A stretch of 64,000 nt of DNA from Sceloporus undulatus. Taxonomy: Eukaryota; Chordata; Lepidosauria; Squamata; Phrynosomatidae. The DNA is taken from positions 295,173,366 through 295,237,365 of the forward strand of contig NC_056523.1 of the NCBI RefSeq assembly GCF_019175285.1, given 5' to 3'. Made by a program: the position numbers and the translations under genes. This document shows, piece after piece, positions 28,001-35,544 of the stretch; position 1 is the stretch's first letter; every line of letters starts with the position of its first letter. A model generated the notes under the pieces. That model ran no database searches and was not told the DNA's origin. It was given only the letters and a program-made list of their open reading frames with translations.

Positions 28001-31000
28001 CTGGCCATGCAGATGGGGGCTGTTGTAAATTAAGATTCCAACAATATTTGGAAGGCAATATATTCTTCATCCCTAAAGCGTTAAGAGTGGCTTCTGTAAT
28101 ATGCCTTTTCTCAAGGAATTCAATTTCAATAGTTACTTGCAATTTTAAAGTAAGGAGCAGTTGTGTTGCACTATTTTGATAAGATTTTTTTCATCATATT
28201 TCAATATTCAATAGATTTCATTTCTATTTTTTTTTCTAAACAATGCTTATGCAAAAACATCTTAAAGCAACTGGAAATCCCAGGAAGAGTGACTTACCCA
28301 AGTTTGAGCATATTGATCATATCAAAATTCACCACATCAAAAACCTTCATTGCTTTATCATCCCCTACAGAGCAGAACAATGCTCCTTCTGCACTTGCTG
28401 CAATGCTCTCAATAACACCTGTTGTGATTAAATCAAAGGAAATGATCTATTTCAAGAAAATAAATTCTATTTCTTCATGAAAATTATTGAACAAAATATT
28501 AACTGCTATTTGAGCATGAAATCTTTAAGATGGGTCTACTTCACATATTAAAGCTGGAGATACAGATGTTTAGGGTAGAAACACAGTAACTTACTCAAAT
28601 GACTACGAAAATGTTTAACAAATTCAATTCCCTCTTCCACTTTCTTCCAGAATTTGACATGTCCATCATGGCTGGCTGTAATTACAAAATCAGTCCTATA
28701 GCACAAGCAAATAAAAACAACAGCATGGGTAAAGATTTCAAGATGGTAGTTTAAATGGGTTATGCTAGTTTCCAGGTAGCATAACTGTTTAGCACAAAGT
28801 TCAGGGATGAATATAATGAGGAAGCTTACTTGGATTTCTAAGCAAGATCTAGAAAGTAAGAGAAACAAACAAATGAAAAAACAGAGTAGAAGTAGTGGCG
28901 CGACTGGGAATATGAGGTGATTAGCTGCTTCTTAGAACAGATGTTTATGGGACCTAGCATCCTCCAAGAGTCTTATGGTAACACCAAAGGAAAATAATCT
29001 ACAATTTTGATGGTCATGGCTCCTCTCTAAAAAGGATGGAAGCACACGCTGCTACTGGGGACAATGGAACTTGAACATCCATGTATTTTGTTATTTCTGG
29101 AACAGATCTTCCATAGATACCAAGGGTTGACTGTACTTTTAAGGTCACTCGGAATACCTTCAAAGAGTATCATAACATGAACTATCCCCATCCCTCTAAT
29201 GAGCATGGCGCTCTGTAGAGTTTTGCGGCAGTTATATGGCACTTCTGAACAACTCTCAGAAGTAGAACACAACTCTGATAAGCTACAGCCTTAGCCAAGA
29301 AGAAAAATCCACCCTACAACAGCAATATATTTTTCAGAGGCACTCTCCATGTATTATCACAAGAAACAAACAAACAACTTACTTAGTACACACTACGTGT
29401 GTGATGACATCTCTGTGCATATAACTGCGCTCATACATTGAAGCACTGGGAAGATTATCCAGATAGACATGTTCGAATTCAAGAACTATGAATATATTAA
29501 GAAGAAGAACAATATAAGTCACCAAGCTAAAGTTTGAGGGGCAGCAGTTCAGACCAACGTTTACCATATTTGTCCAAACTAGTGCCTAGGATACTGGTAC
29601 ACACTTACAGCGATTTAAACATTCCAACATACTTCATATTTCTGTTTTCAAACAAAACTGGAGTTCTGAATGTGGGATTTAAATGTAATAATCTGCAGTA
29701 CACAGATTTACAAATCTCAAAAAGTGTAGTATGAACAATGAAGCAAATAAAAGTACACAGGACATTAAGAATACAGAAGGGGGAAAATCTGGGTTTAAAC
29801 CAGGAATACACTGCTGAAGGCATAAATCAAATTTTGACATGACCATCATTCTACTGAATGTTTTAGTGTGTCACAGTTACAAATCATGAATGCTAGGTTG
29901 TCCCAGAACATCAGCAAAGATAGATGGCAGATCAAGAAATGAGCTCCTAGTTATGTCAGATTAGCAGTGTTTTTATCAGAAAGTTTTGCCACATTTAACT
30001 GACAGGCTAACTCAAACAATTAAACTCTACTGATCTGAATGGGATTTGCTTCTAAATAAGTGTACATGGGCATAAGTTAATTTTCTTATCACTATTGTGA
30101 ACAGTGTTGCCAACAAGCCTTGAAGATAATTCCTGGAAATGTTTGTCCAAAACCCGCTGAATCCCCCCAGATCACACGGAATATTCAGTCACAATTCCCG
30201 GAAAATTCCCATAATGTTAAAATGGCAGATGTTTTGCAAATAAACGTAAACATAATTGAATAAAAATAACTGTAACTTATTTCAACCCTCAAAATCACCA
30301 TTGAACCAAACAAAGAATGTTTCAGTCCTTTAAAGATGTTTATTTTGACATGAAGGGGGTCCAGGAAGCTTTGTGCCAAATAGAAATGTGTTCGGCTGCA
30401 ACCGCACTGCAGAAATAAATCCAGTTTGACACCCTTTTAATTGCCATGGCTCAGTGCTAGGGAATCCTGGGAATTCTAGTTTTGTGAGACATTTAACCTT
30501 CTCTCTCAGCAAACTCTGGTGTGACAACAAACTACAATTCCCAGGATTTCATAGCACTGGGCCATGGCAGTAAAAACGGTATGATACTGGGTTGTCTCTG
30601 GAGTGAAGATGCAGCCTGAGTTAGGTCCAAGACACACTGCAGAAATAAACCAGTTCAAGACCACTTTAGGTGCCCTGGCTCAGTGCTATGGAATCCTGGG
30701 AATTGTCTCTGGAGTCTGGAGTAAAGATGTAGCCTGAGTTAGGTCCAAGACACACTGCAGAAATAATCCAGTTTGAGACTGCTTTAGCTGCCCTGGCTCA
30801 GTGCTAGGGAACCCTGGGAAGTGTAGTTTTGTGAGACATTAAGCCTTCTTTATCAAAAAGAGCTCTGGTGCCACAACAAACTACAATTCCCAGGATTCCC
30901 TAGCACTGGGCCAGGAGAGTTAAAGCGGTCACAACAAACTGGATTATTTCTGCAGTGTTTTGGACCTTCGTTATTAAAAATGCTCAAGGTCCAATCCATA

Positions 31001-34000
31001 CTGCAGAAATAATCCATTTTGAGACCGCTTTAACTGCCCTGGCTCAGTGCTAGGGAACCCTGGGCCTGGTGCCACAATGAACTACAATTCCCCTGCGTCT
31101 GAGAAAGTATGCTTAAGTCTAGGAAAGCTCATGCTGCCAACTTTTTTTTCAGTGAGACTCAAAGGTGCTACAAGATCTATCTCTCTATCATCATCACCAT
31201 TACACTGGTACCCCGGGTTACGAAATTAATTCGTTCCGCCGCCGCTTTCGTAACCCGGGATACTTCGTAAGCCGAATAGCCCATAGGCGCTAATGGGGAA
31301 AAAGCCGCGGCTGCGCCGCGGCTCCATTTGAAACAGCGCAGAGGTTTTTTCGTAACCCGAAAAAACCTTCGTAAGCCGAAACAATAAATCCCTATGGGAT
31401 TTATTCGTATCCCGAAAATTTCGTAACCTGGGTATTTCGTAACCCGGGGGACCAGTGTATTATTATTATTATCATTATTAAATCCAAATGCAGCTGAAGA
31501 AGTGGACTTAAACTGGCAACACTGATATGCTGTAGATTCATTCTCTGGGGCTGTGATCTGGAAGCGTGGAGGCAATTCCCTTGTCAAACCAAGGAATCCT
31601 GGGAATTGTAGTTTGTTGTGACATGCTGAGACACTGCTTTTACTGGCAGCCAGGGCTCCATGCATGAAATTCTGGGCTTGGTGGTTTGTTGTGCCCAGAA
31701 TCCCATCATCGCAGGGAGCCTTGCAGTTAGAAGCAGTGCCAAACTGGATTGTTTCTGCAGTATGGATGGCAATGGAAAAGGGAACGAAAAAGAGAGCCAC
31801 AAAACAAAATTCTTGGAAGACAGGGCAGGGATGCCAACTTACCAGGTGCTCTGCCCATGCTCAGAGGCATATTTAATCACTAACACACACACACACACTC
31901 AGGGACATCACATTCACATCACACAACCCAAATGGTCCTCACAGTACAACAACAACCCTGAGAGGTAGGCTTGGGGCACTCTGCCCAAGCTCAGGAATTC
32001 ATAAATTCAAATGTCACTCTCAGGCACACACAGAAGTCCACAACATCAAGCCATGATACCATTATCAACTATTGCCTTTGTGTGCCTTAAAACTTATGTC
32101 TTACTTGGAAATCCAAGGCAATAGGGATTAGGCCAGCCAAGATCCCTCACTCCCTGCCTCTCTCCAGCACTGCAGCCACTTTGCTTTCCCCTGGAGCCTG
32201 AGAATGCCTGGGGGGGGGGCAATCACTGTTCTCTCTCTGATTGGCTGAACTCCAAACAGTTGGGGTTGGTTGGGCTTGCTCCATCCTGGCTCTCAGAGGG
32301 AGTCATTAGAGAGAGAGAGAGGTTTTTTCTCCAGCCCTCTTGGCTGAAAACTGTTACACTCCAGAGGGTTGGTTGCTCTGCAGGCAGCAGGCTGGAGCTG
32401 AAAGGGCCAAAGTCGCCGAAAAGGCACTGAATTAGAGCAAGGCATGAAAATCACACGAAAAGCTCTGAAAAGTCCCCGTTTTCGCGTGAAAGTCGCGAAA
32501 TTGGCAACACTGATTGTGAAATATAAGGCCCGAACAGACAGACCAAAATAAAGCTGCTTTGGGTCACTTTGGAGGTATGCTGTTTAAACAACACACACAT
32601 CTTAAGAGGCAATAAGTTGCACCAAAGCTGCATGCTAGTCCTTAGGCCTGGAGCATGGCTTTGGCATGGCTTCTGATCTTTTAGGACACATGCATGATTT
32701 AAAGAGCATACCTCCAAAGAGACCTAAAGCAGCTTTATTTTGGCCTATCTGTTTGGGCCCATAGTTTGATACAGACCATGGCTGCAACTACACTGCAGAA
32801 TTAAGGCAGTCTGACATGTTTTTAACTGCCATTACTCTATCCTATGGAACACTGGATTTGTAGCTTTGTGAGATATTTAGCTTTTTCTCCCTCAGGCTGC
32901 TGCCAGACTGAAGAATTAATACAGTATAACACCAGCTTTAACTGTCATGGGTCCATCCAGTGGACCCTTGGCGTTTGTTGTTTATTTTGGCACCAGAGCT
33001 CTCTGACAGAGAAGACTAAATATCTCAGAAAATTCTATAGCATTCATAGCATCTAAAGCAGTTTCAAAATGCATGAATTCTGCAGTGGAGATGAAGCCAC
33101 AGAGAGCTTGGGAGCCACAACAAACTACAAACCCCAGAATTCCATAGACCCAGCATTCCGTAAGAGATTTAATTCTGTAGTGCCAGCAGGAGGAACCAAG
33201 GGGAGAGGAGTCCTAAGACACCACTGAGATGTCCACAGCAAGCATCAGATATAATCATGTCTGGCAGGCTTTTATATAGGCTGTGTGCTTATTGTAAAGT
33301 TTTTACACAATTGTAGCTGTGAGTCACCTTGGGTCTCTTACTGGGAGAAAGATGGCATAGAGATGAAATGAAATCAGATAAATAAAATAACTGGGCAACA
33401 CAGATAGCCCCCAGACATTCACAATGAATGTGGATTAAATCCATGGCACACTAACAATGCCATTTACTTGGGAACAAGCCCCAATCAGCAAAGTAGGTCT
33501 CCCAAGGACAACTGCACATCCCGGACAGGGTGACCAGACGTCCTCATTTCCCAGGACATGTCCTACATTTCAATCTTCTGTCCAGGAGCAACTCCAAAAC
33601 GTCTTCCATTTTAACACGTTGAGTAACACATTTGCTGCTCCCCTTTGAGAGATGTCCTTGCTGCAAATAGCGGGATGGGTTGGATCTTTCTAAAGCTCTT
33701 TTCCTCCAAGCAGCAGACAAGACTTGCCCCCAGAGCTCAGTCTGTGTGTGTTTCTTGGAGGGGAAAAGGGCTGCAAATGTGTCAGGCAATGGGCTGCTTG
33801 AGGTCACAACTCAAATGTTGAAAGGGTTTTCCCCTCAATTTTAGCACAATGGACAAATGGAAGGAAAACTTTAGATGTAGGTTCAGTCAAGGGTCCAATT
33901 TTAAGCATTTGTCTTGCTCAGAGTTCCTTAAGTATACTGCAAGCCAACAAGGCATTTTAATGAAGGTAAGTTCATCAGAAAAATACAACCGAATACCTAA

Positions 34001-34947
34001 TAAAATCCAGAGTGTAAAGACAGTACTGTATAATTCAAATACAGAGCTGTGTTAGTCTGGAAAATCAGTATACAAAAGTATCTTGCAGCCATTTTGAGAC
34101 TAACAGAGAGAGAGAGAGAGAAGTTGACAGCATGAGCTTTCGTAGACTTGAACTTACTTTCTCAGATGCATGGGGCATAATCATGCATCTATCCCATGCA
34201 TCTGAGGAAGTAAGCTCAAATCAAATAGGGATGGGTGTGTGTGTGTGTGTGTGTGTATACACACACACACATACCAGCGATCCCCAAACTGTGCTCTTTA
34301 AGGGACTTTGGACTTCAGCTCCCAGAATCCCAGACTAATGGCTAACATGGCTGAGGCTTCTGGGAGCTGAAGCCCACAATCTCTTAAAGGGCTCAGTGTG
34401 TATATGTCTGTGTGTGGCGTAGTGGTTTGAGCATTAAAATACAGCAATATACCTGCAAACAGACTACATGGAATGAATTTACAGGAGTGTCTGTAGCTTT
34501 TCTTCCGTGGCGTCCTCCCTCCCATTGCAATCACTGTATAACTACATATACTGTGACTGTATGTCCAAAGGCATCTGAGGAAGTAGAATTAAACCTAGGA
34601 AAGCGCCTGCTGCCCACTTCCTCCTTTCAGTCAGCCTCAAAGGGGCTGCAAGGTCTCTCTGCATTATCATCATCATCATCATCATTATTATTATTATATG
34701 CAAATGCATCTGAGGAAGCGGACTCTCTCCAGCTGTATAGCCTCTTTGCTCTGACACCTCCCTCCCGTTTACCTTTCCTCCTCTTCACTCGCACCGCTTC
34801 CCCGGGCAGAGGCCCCACCCAGCGCTCTTCCTCCTCCTCCTCCTCCTCCTCCTTTCCCTCTCCCTCAGACTTCGCTCCATCTTCCTTCGCCTCTCCTTCT
34901 TCTTCCTCGCGGTGCCTCCGCTTCCTTTGCGATTCCACCCCCGCCAT
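15948..34947 (-). CDS. PPWD1: PPWD1, WD40-cyclophilin, complete gene
   Basis: PPWD1 is a nuclear peptidyl-prolyl isomerase with WD40 repeats that is found with spliceosomes. Eleven coding exons, all GT-AG: 34773-34947, 29383-29485, 28595-28695, 28298-28418, 27354-27801, 24519-24709, 22581-22770, 21350-21531, 18946-19027, 17124-17306, 15948-16091. They sum to 1920 nt, 639 aa plus stop (human about 646). Residues 1-58 are charged with a long Glu run; WD40 repeats cover about 80-350; the cyclophilin domain is about 485-639. Cyclophilin active-site residues are all present (Arg528, Phe533, Met534, Gln536, Ala574, Phe586, Trp594, Leu595, His599), so catalysis should be intact. Two glycines of the human 'NGYYNGHTF' loop are serines here (from memory of the human sequence). 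The start ATG has A at -3 and G at +4. It is divergent from CENPK and convergent with TRIM23. Confidence 0.97.
17124..17306 (-). CDS. PPWD1: PPWD1 exon 10 (cyclophilin core)
   Basis: It encodes [20 protein letters not shown] and continues to [20 protein letters not shown]. It carries active-site Phe, Met, Gln, Ala and Phe. Acceptor 'aacgcag', donor 'cccact|gtaagt'. Confidence 0.96.
17600..17765 (+). mobile_element. tRNA-derived SINE, 3' part
   Basis: It includes 'gataaccttgggagagtcat', 'ggatggcaatggcaaacccc', 'cttgccaagaaaacctcatt' and the tail 'cttgaaggcacacc'. Same family as 3880-4105. It lies in PPWD1 intron 9, antisense to the gene. Confidence 0.75.
18946..19027 (-). CDS. PPWD1: PPWD1 exon 9 (catalytic Arg)
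   Basis: Only 82 nt; found by homology. It encodes [20 protein letters not shown] then TFHRIIK, with the catalytic Arg (residue 528). Acceptor 'attacag', donor 'aaag|gtaaat'. The two serines in NSYYNS replace glycines in the human sequence as remembered. Confidence 0.93.
20094..20301. mobile_element. Tc1/mariner-type MITE, family A
   Basis: It runs from CAATCTGCCCTGCC to GGAGGGCTGACTG, flanked by TA at 20092-20093 and 20302-20303. It shares the 'ggatcccccgcatatg' and 'tatgctcaagccccatagg' blocks of the family. It lies in PPWD1 intron 8. Confidence 0.75.
20405..20733 (+). repeat. GC-rich multi-hairpin element, copy 1
   Basis: A sharply GC-rich block in AT-rich intron. It is built of successive hairpins: 'gaccgccgc' with 'gcggcggtc', 'acggacgc' with 'gcgtccg', 'gccggcgcc', 'gtacggac' with 'gtccgtac', 'ggggcgtct' with 'agacgcccc', 'gggacgtcc' with 'ggacgtccc', and a final 'ggtgc' with 'gcacc'. 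An inverted copy lies at 38487-38851 with the same order. No protein-coding capacity. Confidence 0.8.
21350..21531 (-). CDS. PPWD1: PPWD1 exon 8 (linker to cyclophilin)
   Basis: It encodes [20 protein letters not shown] and ends [18 protein letters not shown], the first strand of the cyclophilin fold. Acceptor 'cctccag', donor 'ttga|gtatgt'. Confidence 0.96.
22581..22770 (-). CDS. PPWD1: PPWD1 exon 7
   Basis: It encodes [20 protein letters not shown] through [12 protein letters not shown]. Acceptor 'gtgtgcag', donor 'tatg|gtaagt'. Phase 2 at the start and 0 at the end. Confidence 0.96.
23017..23270. mobile_element. Tc1/mariner-type MITE, family B ('ggttacgaaa')
   Basis: It runs from CAGTGGTACCCCGG to GAGGGAGCACTG, flanked by TA (23015-23016, 23271-23272). 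The body repeats 'cgggttacgaaa' several times on both strands. Copies: 31203-31457 and 48821-49070. It lies in PPWD1 intron 6. Confidence 0.8.
23275..23335 (-). mobile_element. Hammerhead-like repeat, fragment
   Basis: Minus-strand core at 23292-23329: CTGAAGA, a short hairpin, GAAA, GCTCATG. It abuts the family-B MITE. Confidence 0.5.
23690..24355 (+). mobile_element. L2-like LINE 3' end
   Basis: Plus-strand reading keeps 'HWLP' and 'TFKDLNGLA' type motifs (about 23770-23850) of the L2/CR1 reverse transcriptase C-terminus. The 3' tail near 24290-24350 is 'gtccacccagagatcctctg' and 'ttttaataaataata'. Diverged, 5'-truncated; in PPWD1 intron 6. Confidence 0.65.
24519..24709 (-). CDS. PPWD1: PPWD1 exon 6
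   Basis: It begins [20 protein letters not shown], the helical linker after the first blades, and ends [11 protein letters not shown]. Acceptor 'tctgtag', donor 'accg|gtaagt'. Confidence 0.96.
24790..25005 (+). mobile_element. Inverted pair of hammerhead-like repeats
   Basis: Two halves face each other. The right one is best kept: core 24868-24905 with CTGAGGA, a 5-bp hairpin with a TGAA loop, GAAA, and a GC-TCAT-GC stem followed by T and C. The left one (24797-24835, minus) has lost the GAAA. After the core come 'ctcaaaggtgctacaagatc' and 'agactaacatggcta', shared by the family. Confidence 0.6.
25460..26125 (-). mobile_element. CR1-type LINE, 3' end
   Basis: The minus strand encodes '[20 protein letters not shown]' and '[20 protein letters not shown]' and '[20 protein letters not shown]', which is CR1 reverse transcriptase C-terminus. 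The 3' end ('atcattgaatagagttggaa') is at 25460. Better preserved than the copy at 1121-2300. In PPWD1 intron 5, same strand as the gene. Confidence 0.85.
26240..26510 (-). mobile_element. L2-type LINE 3' end
   Basis: The minus strand (26303-26524) encodes '[20 protein letters not shown]' and '[19 protein letters not shown]', the L2 C-terminus. In PPWD1 intron 5. Confidence 0.8.
26838..27020. mobile_element. Palindromic MITE
   Basis: It starts 'ggtccaatccacactacaga' and ends 'gcagtgtggatgggacc'; the two halves are inverted copies ('aataatccaatttgata' with 'aactggattatttctgcag'). Family of the clusters at 30395-31095, 36375 and 36975. Confidence 0.8.
27050..27185 (-). repeat. (TTTA)n and LINE 3' tail
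   Basis: Six TTTA-type units are followed by 'ggagtatttataccctgctc' and 'cagacagttccctgccctc' type sequence, as in the 53541 L2 tail. It is a short 3' fragment. Confidence 0.6.
27354..27801 (-). CDS. PPWD1: PPWD1 exon 5 (main WD40 exon)
   Basis: This is the largest exon (448 nt, residues about 167-316). It encodes two WD40 blades, including [40 protein letters not shown] and [20 protein letters not shown]. The acceptor is 'aattctag', donor 'ttgagt|gtaagt'. Confidence 0.96.
28298..28418 (-). CDS. PPWD1: PPWD1 exon 4
   Basis: The acceptor is 'cacaacag'. It encodes [20 protein letters not shown] and [20 protein letters not shown]. It is not an open frame on its own over 60 codons, so it was found by homology. 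Junction Ser replaces the Gly I remember in human (HLGVIES). Confidence 0.93.
28595..28695 (-). CDS. PPWD1: PPWD1 exon 3
   Basis: The acceptor is 'tgctatag', donor 'ttga|gtaagt'. It encodes [17 protein letters not shown], a typical WD40 blade ending (FW), then [15 protein letters not shown]. Confidence 0.96.
29383..29485 (-). CDS. PPWD1: PPWD1 exon 2
   Basis: Residues 59-93. The acceptor is 'attcatag'. It encodes [20 protein letters not shown] and [15 protein letters not shown], donor 'aa|gtaagt'. This leads into the first WD40 blade. Confidence 0.96.
30395..31095. repeat. Cluster of palindromic MITEs
   Basis: Four copies or half copies follow each other: about 30395-30612, 30625-30715, 30745-30965 and 30985-31092. 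Each has 'ctgcagaaataa', 'ggctcagtgctagggaa' and, where complete, the inverse half. The segment 'gcctgagttaggtccaagac' occurs twice (about 30613 and 30732), so part of the array arose by local duplication. Confidence 0.75.
31095..31190 (+). mobile_element. Hammerhead-like repeat, fragment
   Basis: It has 'ctgagaaagtatgcttaag', GAAA and GCTCATGCT, then 'ctcaaaggtgctacaagatc'. The third conserved G of the first core is changed. Confidence 0.5.
31203..31457. mobile_element. Tc1/mariner-type MITE, family B
   Basis: It runs from CACTGGTACCCCGG to GGGGGACCAGTG with TA at both sides (31201-31202, 31458-31459). Inverted relative to the copy at 23017. Nested within the hAT element 30102-32512. Confidence 0.8.
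32528..32760. mobile_element. Palindromic DNA transposon remnant
   Basis: The two halves are inverted copies over nearly the whole length: 'ggcccgaacagacag', 'aataaagctgctttgggtc', 'ctttggaggtatgct' on the left and their inverses on the right. A clear target duplication was not seen. In PPWD1 intron 1, right next to the hAT element. Confidence 0.8.
32780..33105. mobile_element. Palindromic MITE, two old copies
   Basis: About 32780-32890 and 32895-33105 carry 'actgcagaatt', 'tttaactgcc', 'ctttgtgagatattta' and 'aaatgcatgaattctgcagt' pieces of the palindromic family, much diverged. Confidence 0.6.
33230..33400 (+). mobile_element. LINE 3' tail (L2-like)
   Basis: It shows 'gtgagtcaccttgggtctct', 'actgggagaaagatggcat' and a final 'ataaataaaata'. 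Short 3' fragment. Confidence 0.6.
34030..34225 (-). mobile_element. Hammerhead-like repeat, inverted pair
   Basis: Minus-strand core at about 34128-34170 (CTGAGAA, hairpin, GAAA, GCTCATGCT) faces a plus-strand half at 34200 ('catctgaggaagtaagctc'). A (GA)n run at 34107-34121 lies inside. Confidence 0.5.
34213..34400. repeat. (TG)n(CA)n and palindromic hAT-like MITE
   Basis: 34233-34272 is a (TG)n-ATA-(CA)n near-palindrome. 34276-34400 is a small palindromic element: 'agcgatccccaaactgtgct' on the left, 'ttcagctcccagaatccca' and 'cttctgggagctgaagccc' in the centre arms. Confidence 0.6.
34560..34735 (+). mobile_element. Hammerhead-like repeat with (CAT)n/(ATT)n
   Basis: The core at about 34571-34611 is CTGAGGA, 'agtagaattaaacctag', GAAA, GCGCCTGCT. 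A trinucleotide run (34663-34697) and a second 'gcatctgaggaag' at 34702 follow. It ends only about 40 bp from PPWD1 exon 1. Confidence 0.5.
34773..34947 (-). CDS. PPWD1: PPWD1 exon 1 (start, acidic N-terminus)
   Basis: Residues 1-58. It opens [18 protein letters not shown], has a nine-Glu run, and then the conserved ERWVGPLP motif. The donor is 'gaaag|gtaaac'. The context of the ATG is aagATGG. Confidence 0.93.
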
Positions 34948-35075
34948 CTTGCCTTTGCGTCACATCCCCGCGACGGCGGCCACTCTGAAGCCACAGCGCC
35001 GATTCCGCGCCCGCCATCTTGTCCCATACGTCACGTGCTCCGCGACGGCGGCCACTCTGAAGCCTGAGCGGGCGC

Positions 35076-35083
35076 TGACGTCA
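35076..35083. promoter_or_regulatory. CRE palindrome TGACGTCA
   Basis: A perfect 8-bp cAMP-response element in the middle of the divergent promoter; a further half-site (ACGTCAC) overlaps the E-box at 35028-35037. Confidence 0.7.
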
Positions 35084-35118
35084 GGGTTACGCTTGCCCCG
35101 CCCCCTCTTCGCCAGCAG

Positions 35119-35149
35119 CCAATGAGAACGCGGAGGCCGCCGCTTTGAA
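35119..35149 (+). promoter_or_regulatory. CCAAT box plus CHR-like TTTGAA
   Basis: CCAAT at 35119-35123 (context agCCAATgag, NF-Y type) and TTTGAA at 35144-35149 lie about 20 bp apart, 50-80 bp upstream of the CENPK ATG. The NF-Y/CHR pair is the known arrangement in promoters of late cell-cycle genes bound by the DREAM/MuvB complex. CENPK is such a gene by function, so the sites are likely to matter for CENPK (inference). Confidence 0.55.
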
Positions 35150-35198
35150 AGGCAGCGGGAGGAGGAGGCGGCCATTTTGTGGGGCAAGAAGAGGCACC

Positions 35199-35201
35199 AT
35201 G
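35199..35201 (+). CDS. CENPK: CENPK exon 1 end, proposed start codon
   Basis: ATG is immediately followed by GTAAGA, so the start codon would be the last three bases of the exon. Joined to 39791 it gives MAEIFSKN before MSLYEQ, in frame. Kozak context CACCATGG is strong. The 5' edge of the exon is unknown. Confidence 0.6.
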
Positions 35202-35506
35202 GTAAGACTCAGTAAGAGGTATATAGATAGAGATGTAGGCTGGTATTGTTAATCTCTCTCTCTCTCGCTCTGTATATATATATATAGATGCACACACACA
35301 CACACTTTATGTATGTATATATATCAGCATTCTCTCTCTCTATATATATATACACACACTTTCTCTCTCTCTTTCTCTGTGTCTCTATATATGCCAGCAT
35401 TCTATAATATATATATATATATATATATACGCATGCACTCTCTCCATAAATCTATCTATCTATCTATCTATCTATATCAGCATTCTCTATATATATATGC
35501 CAACAT

Positions 35507-35544
<38 letters not shown>

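Larger units (their letters stand above)
30102..32512. mobile_element. hAT-type element, 2.4 kb, non-autonomous
   Basis: The ends are CAGTGTTGCCAA at 30102 and its inverse TTGGCAACACTG at 32512, flanked by the exact 8-bp duplication ATTGTGAA (30094-30101 and 32513-32520). This is the hAT signature. Inside are other repeats: a palindromic-MITE cluster (30395-31095), a hammerhead-like fragment, a family-B MITE (31203-31457) and microsatellites. No transposase frame was found. It lies in PPWD1 intron 1. Confidence 0.8.
34948..35198. promoter_or_regulatory. Divergent PPWD1/CENPK promoter, CpG-rich
   Basis: About 250 bp separate the PPWD1 ATG (minus) from the CENPK exon-1 ATG (plus). It is CpG-rich and TATA-less. 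It holds GCCATCTT and GCCATTTTG YY1-like sites near both starts, a CACGTG E-box (35032-35037), a full CRE TGACGTCA (35076-35083), a CCAAT box (35119-35123) and a CHR-like TTTGAA (35144-35149). The PPWD1 side contains a 70-bp-period tandem duplication: units about 34931-34992 and 35001-35064. Confidence 0.85.

Noticed and set aside
31177-31800. 207-codon minus-strand ORF
   Set aside because: It runs through a palindromic MITE, a microsatellite and a family-B MITE; chance open frame.
34412-35125. 237-codon plus-strand ORF over the promoter
   Set aside because: It is Ser/Pro-rich antisense translation of PPWD1 exon 1 and the CpG-rich promoter; no family resemblance.
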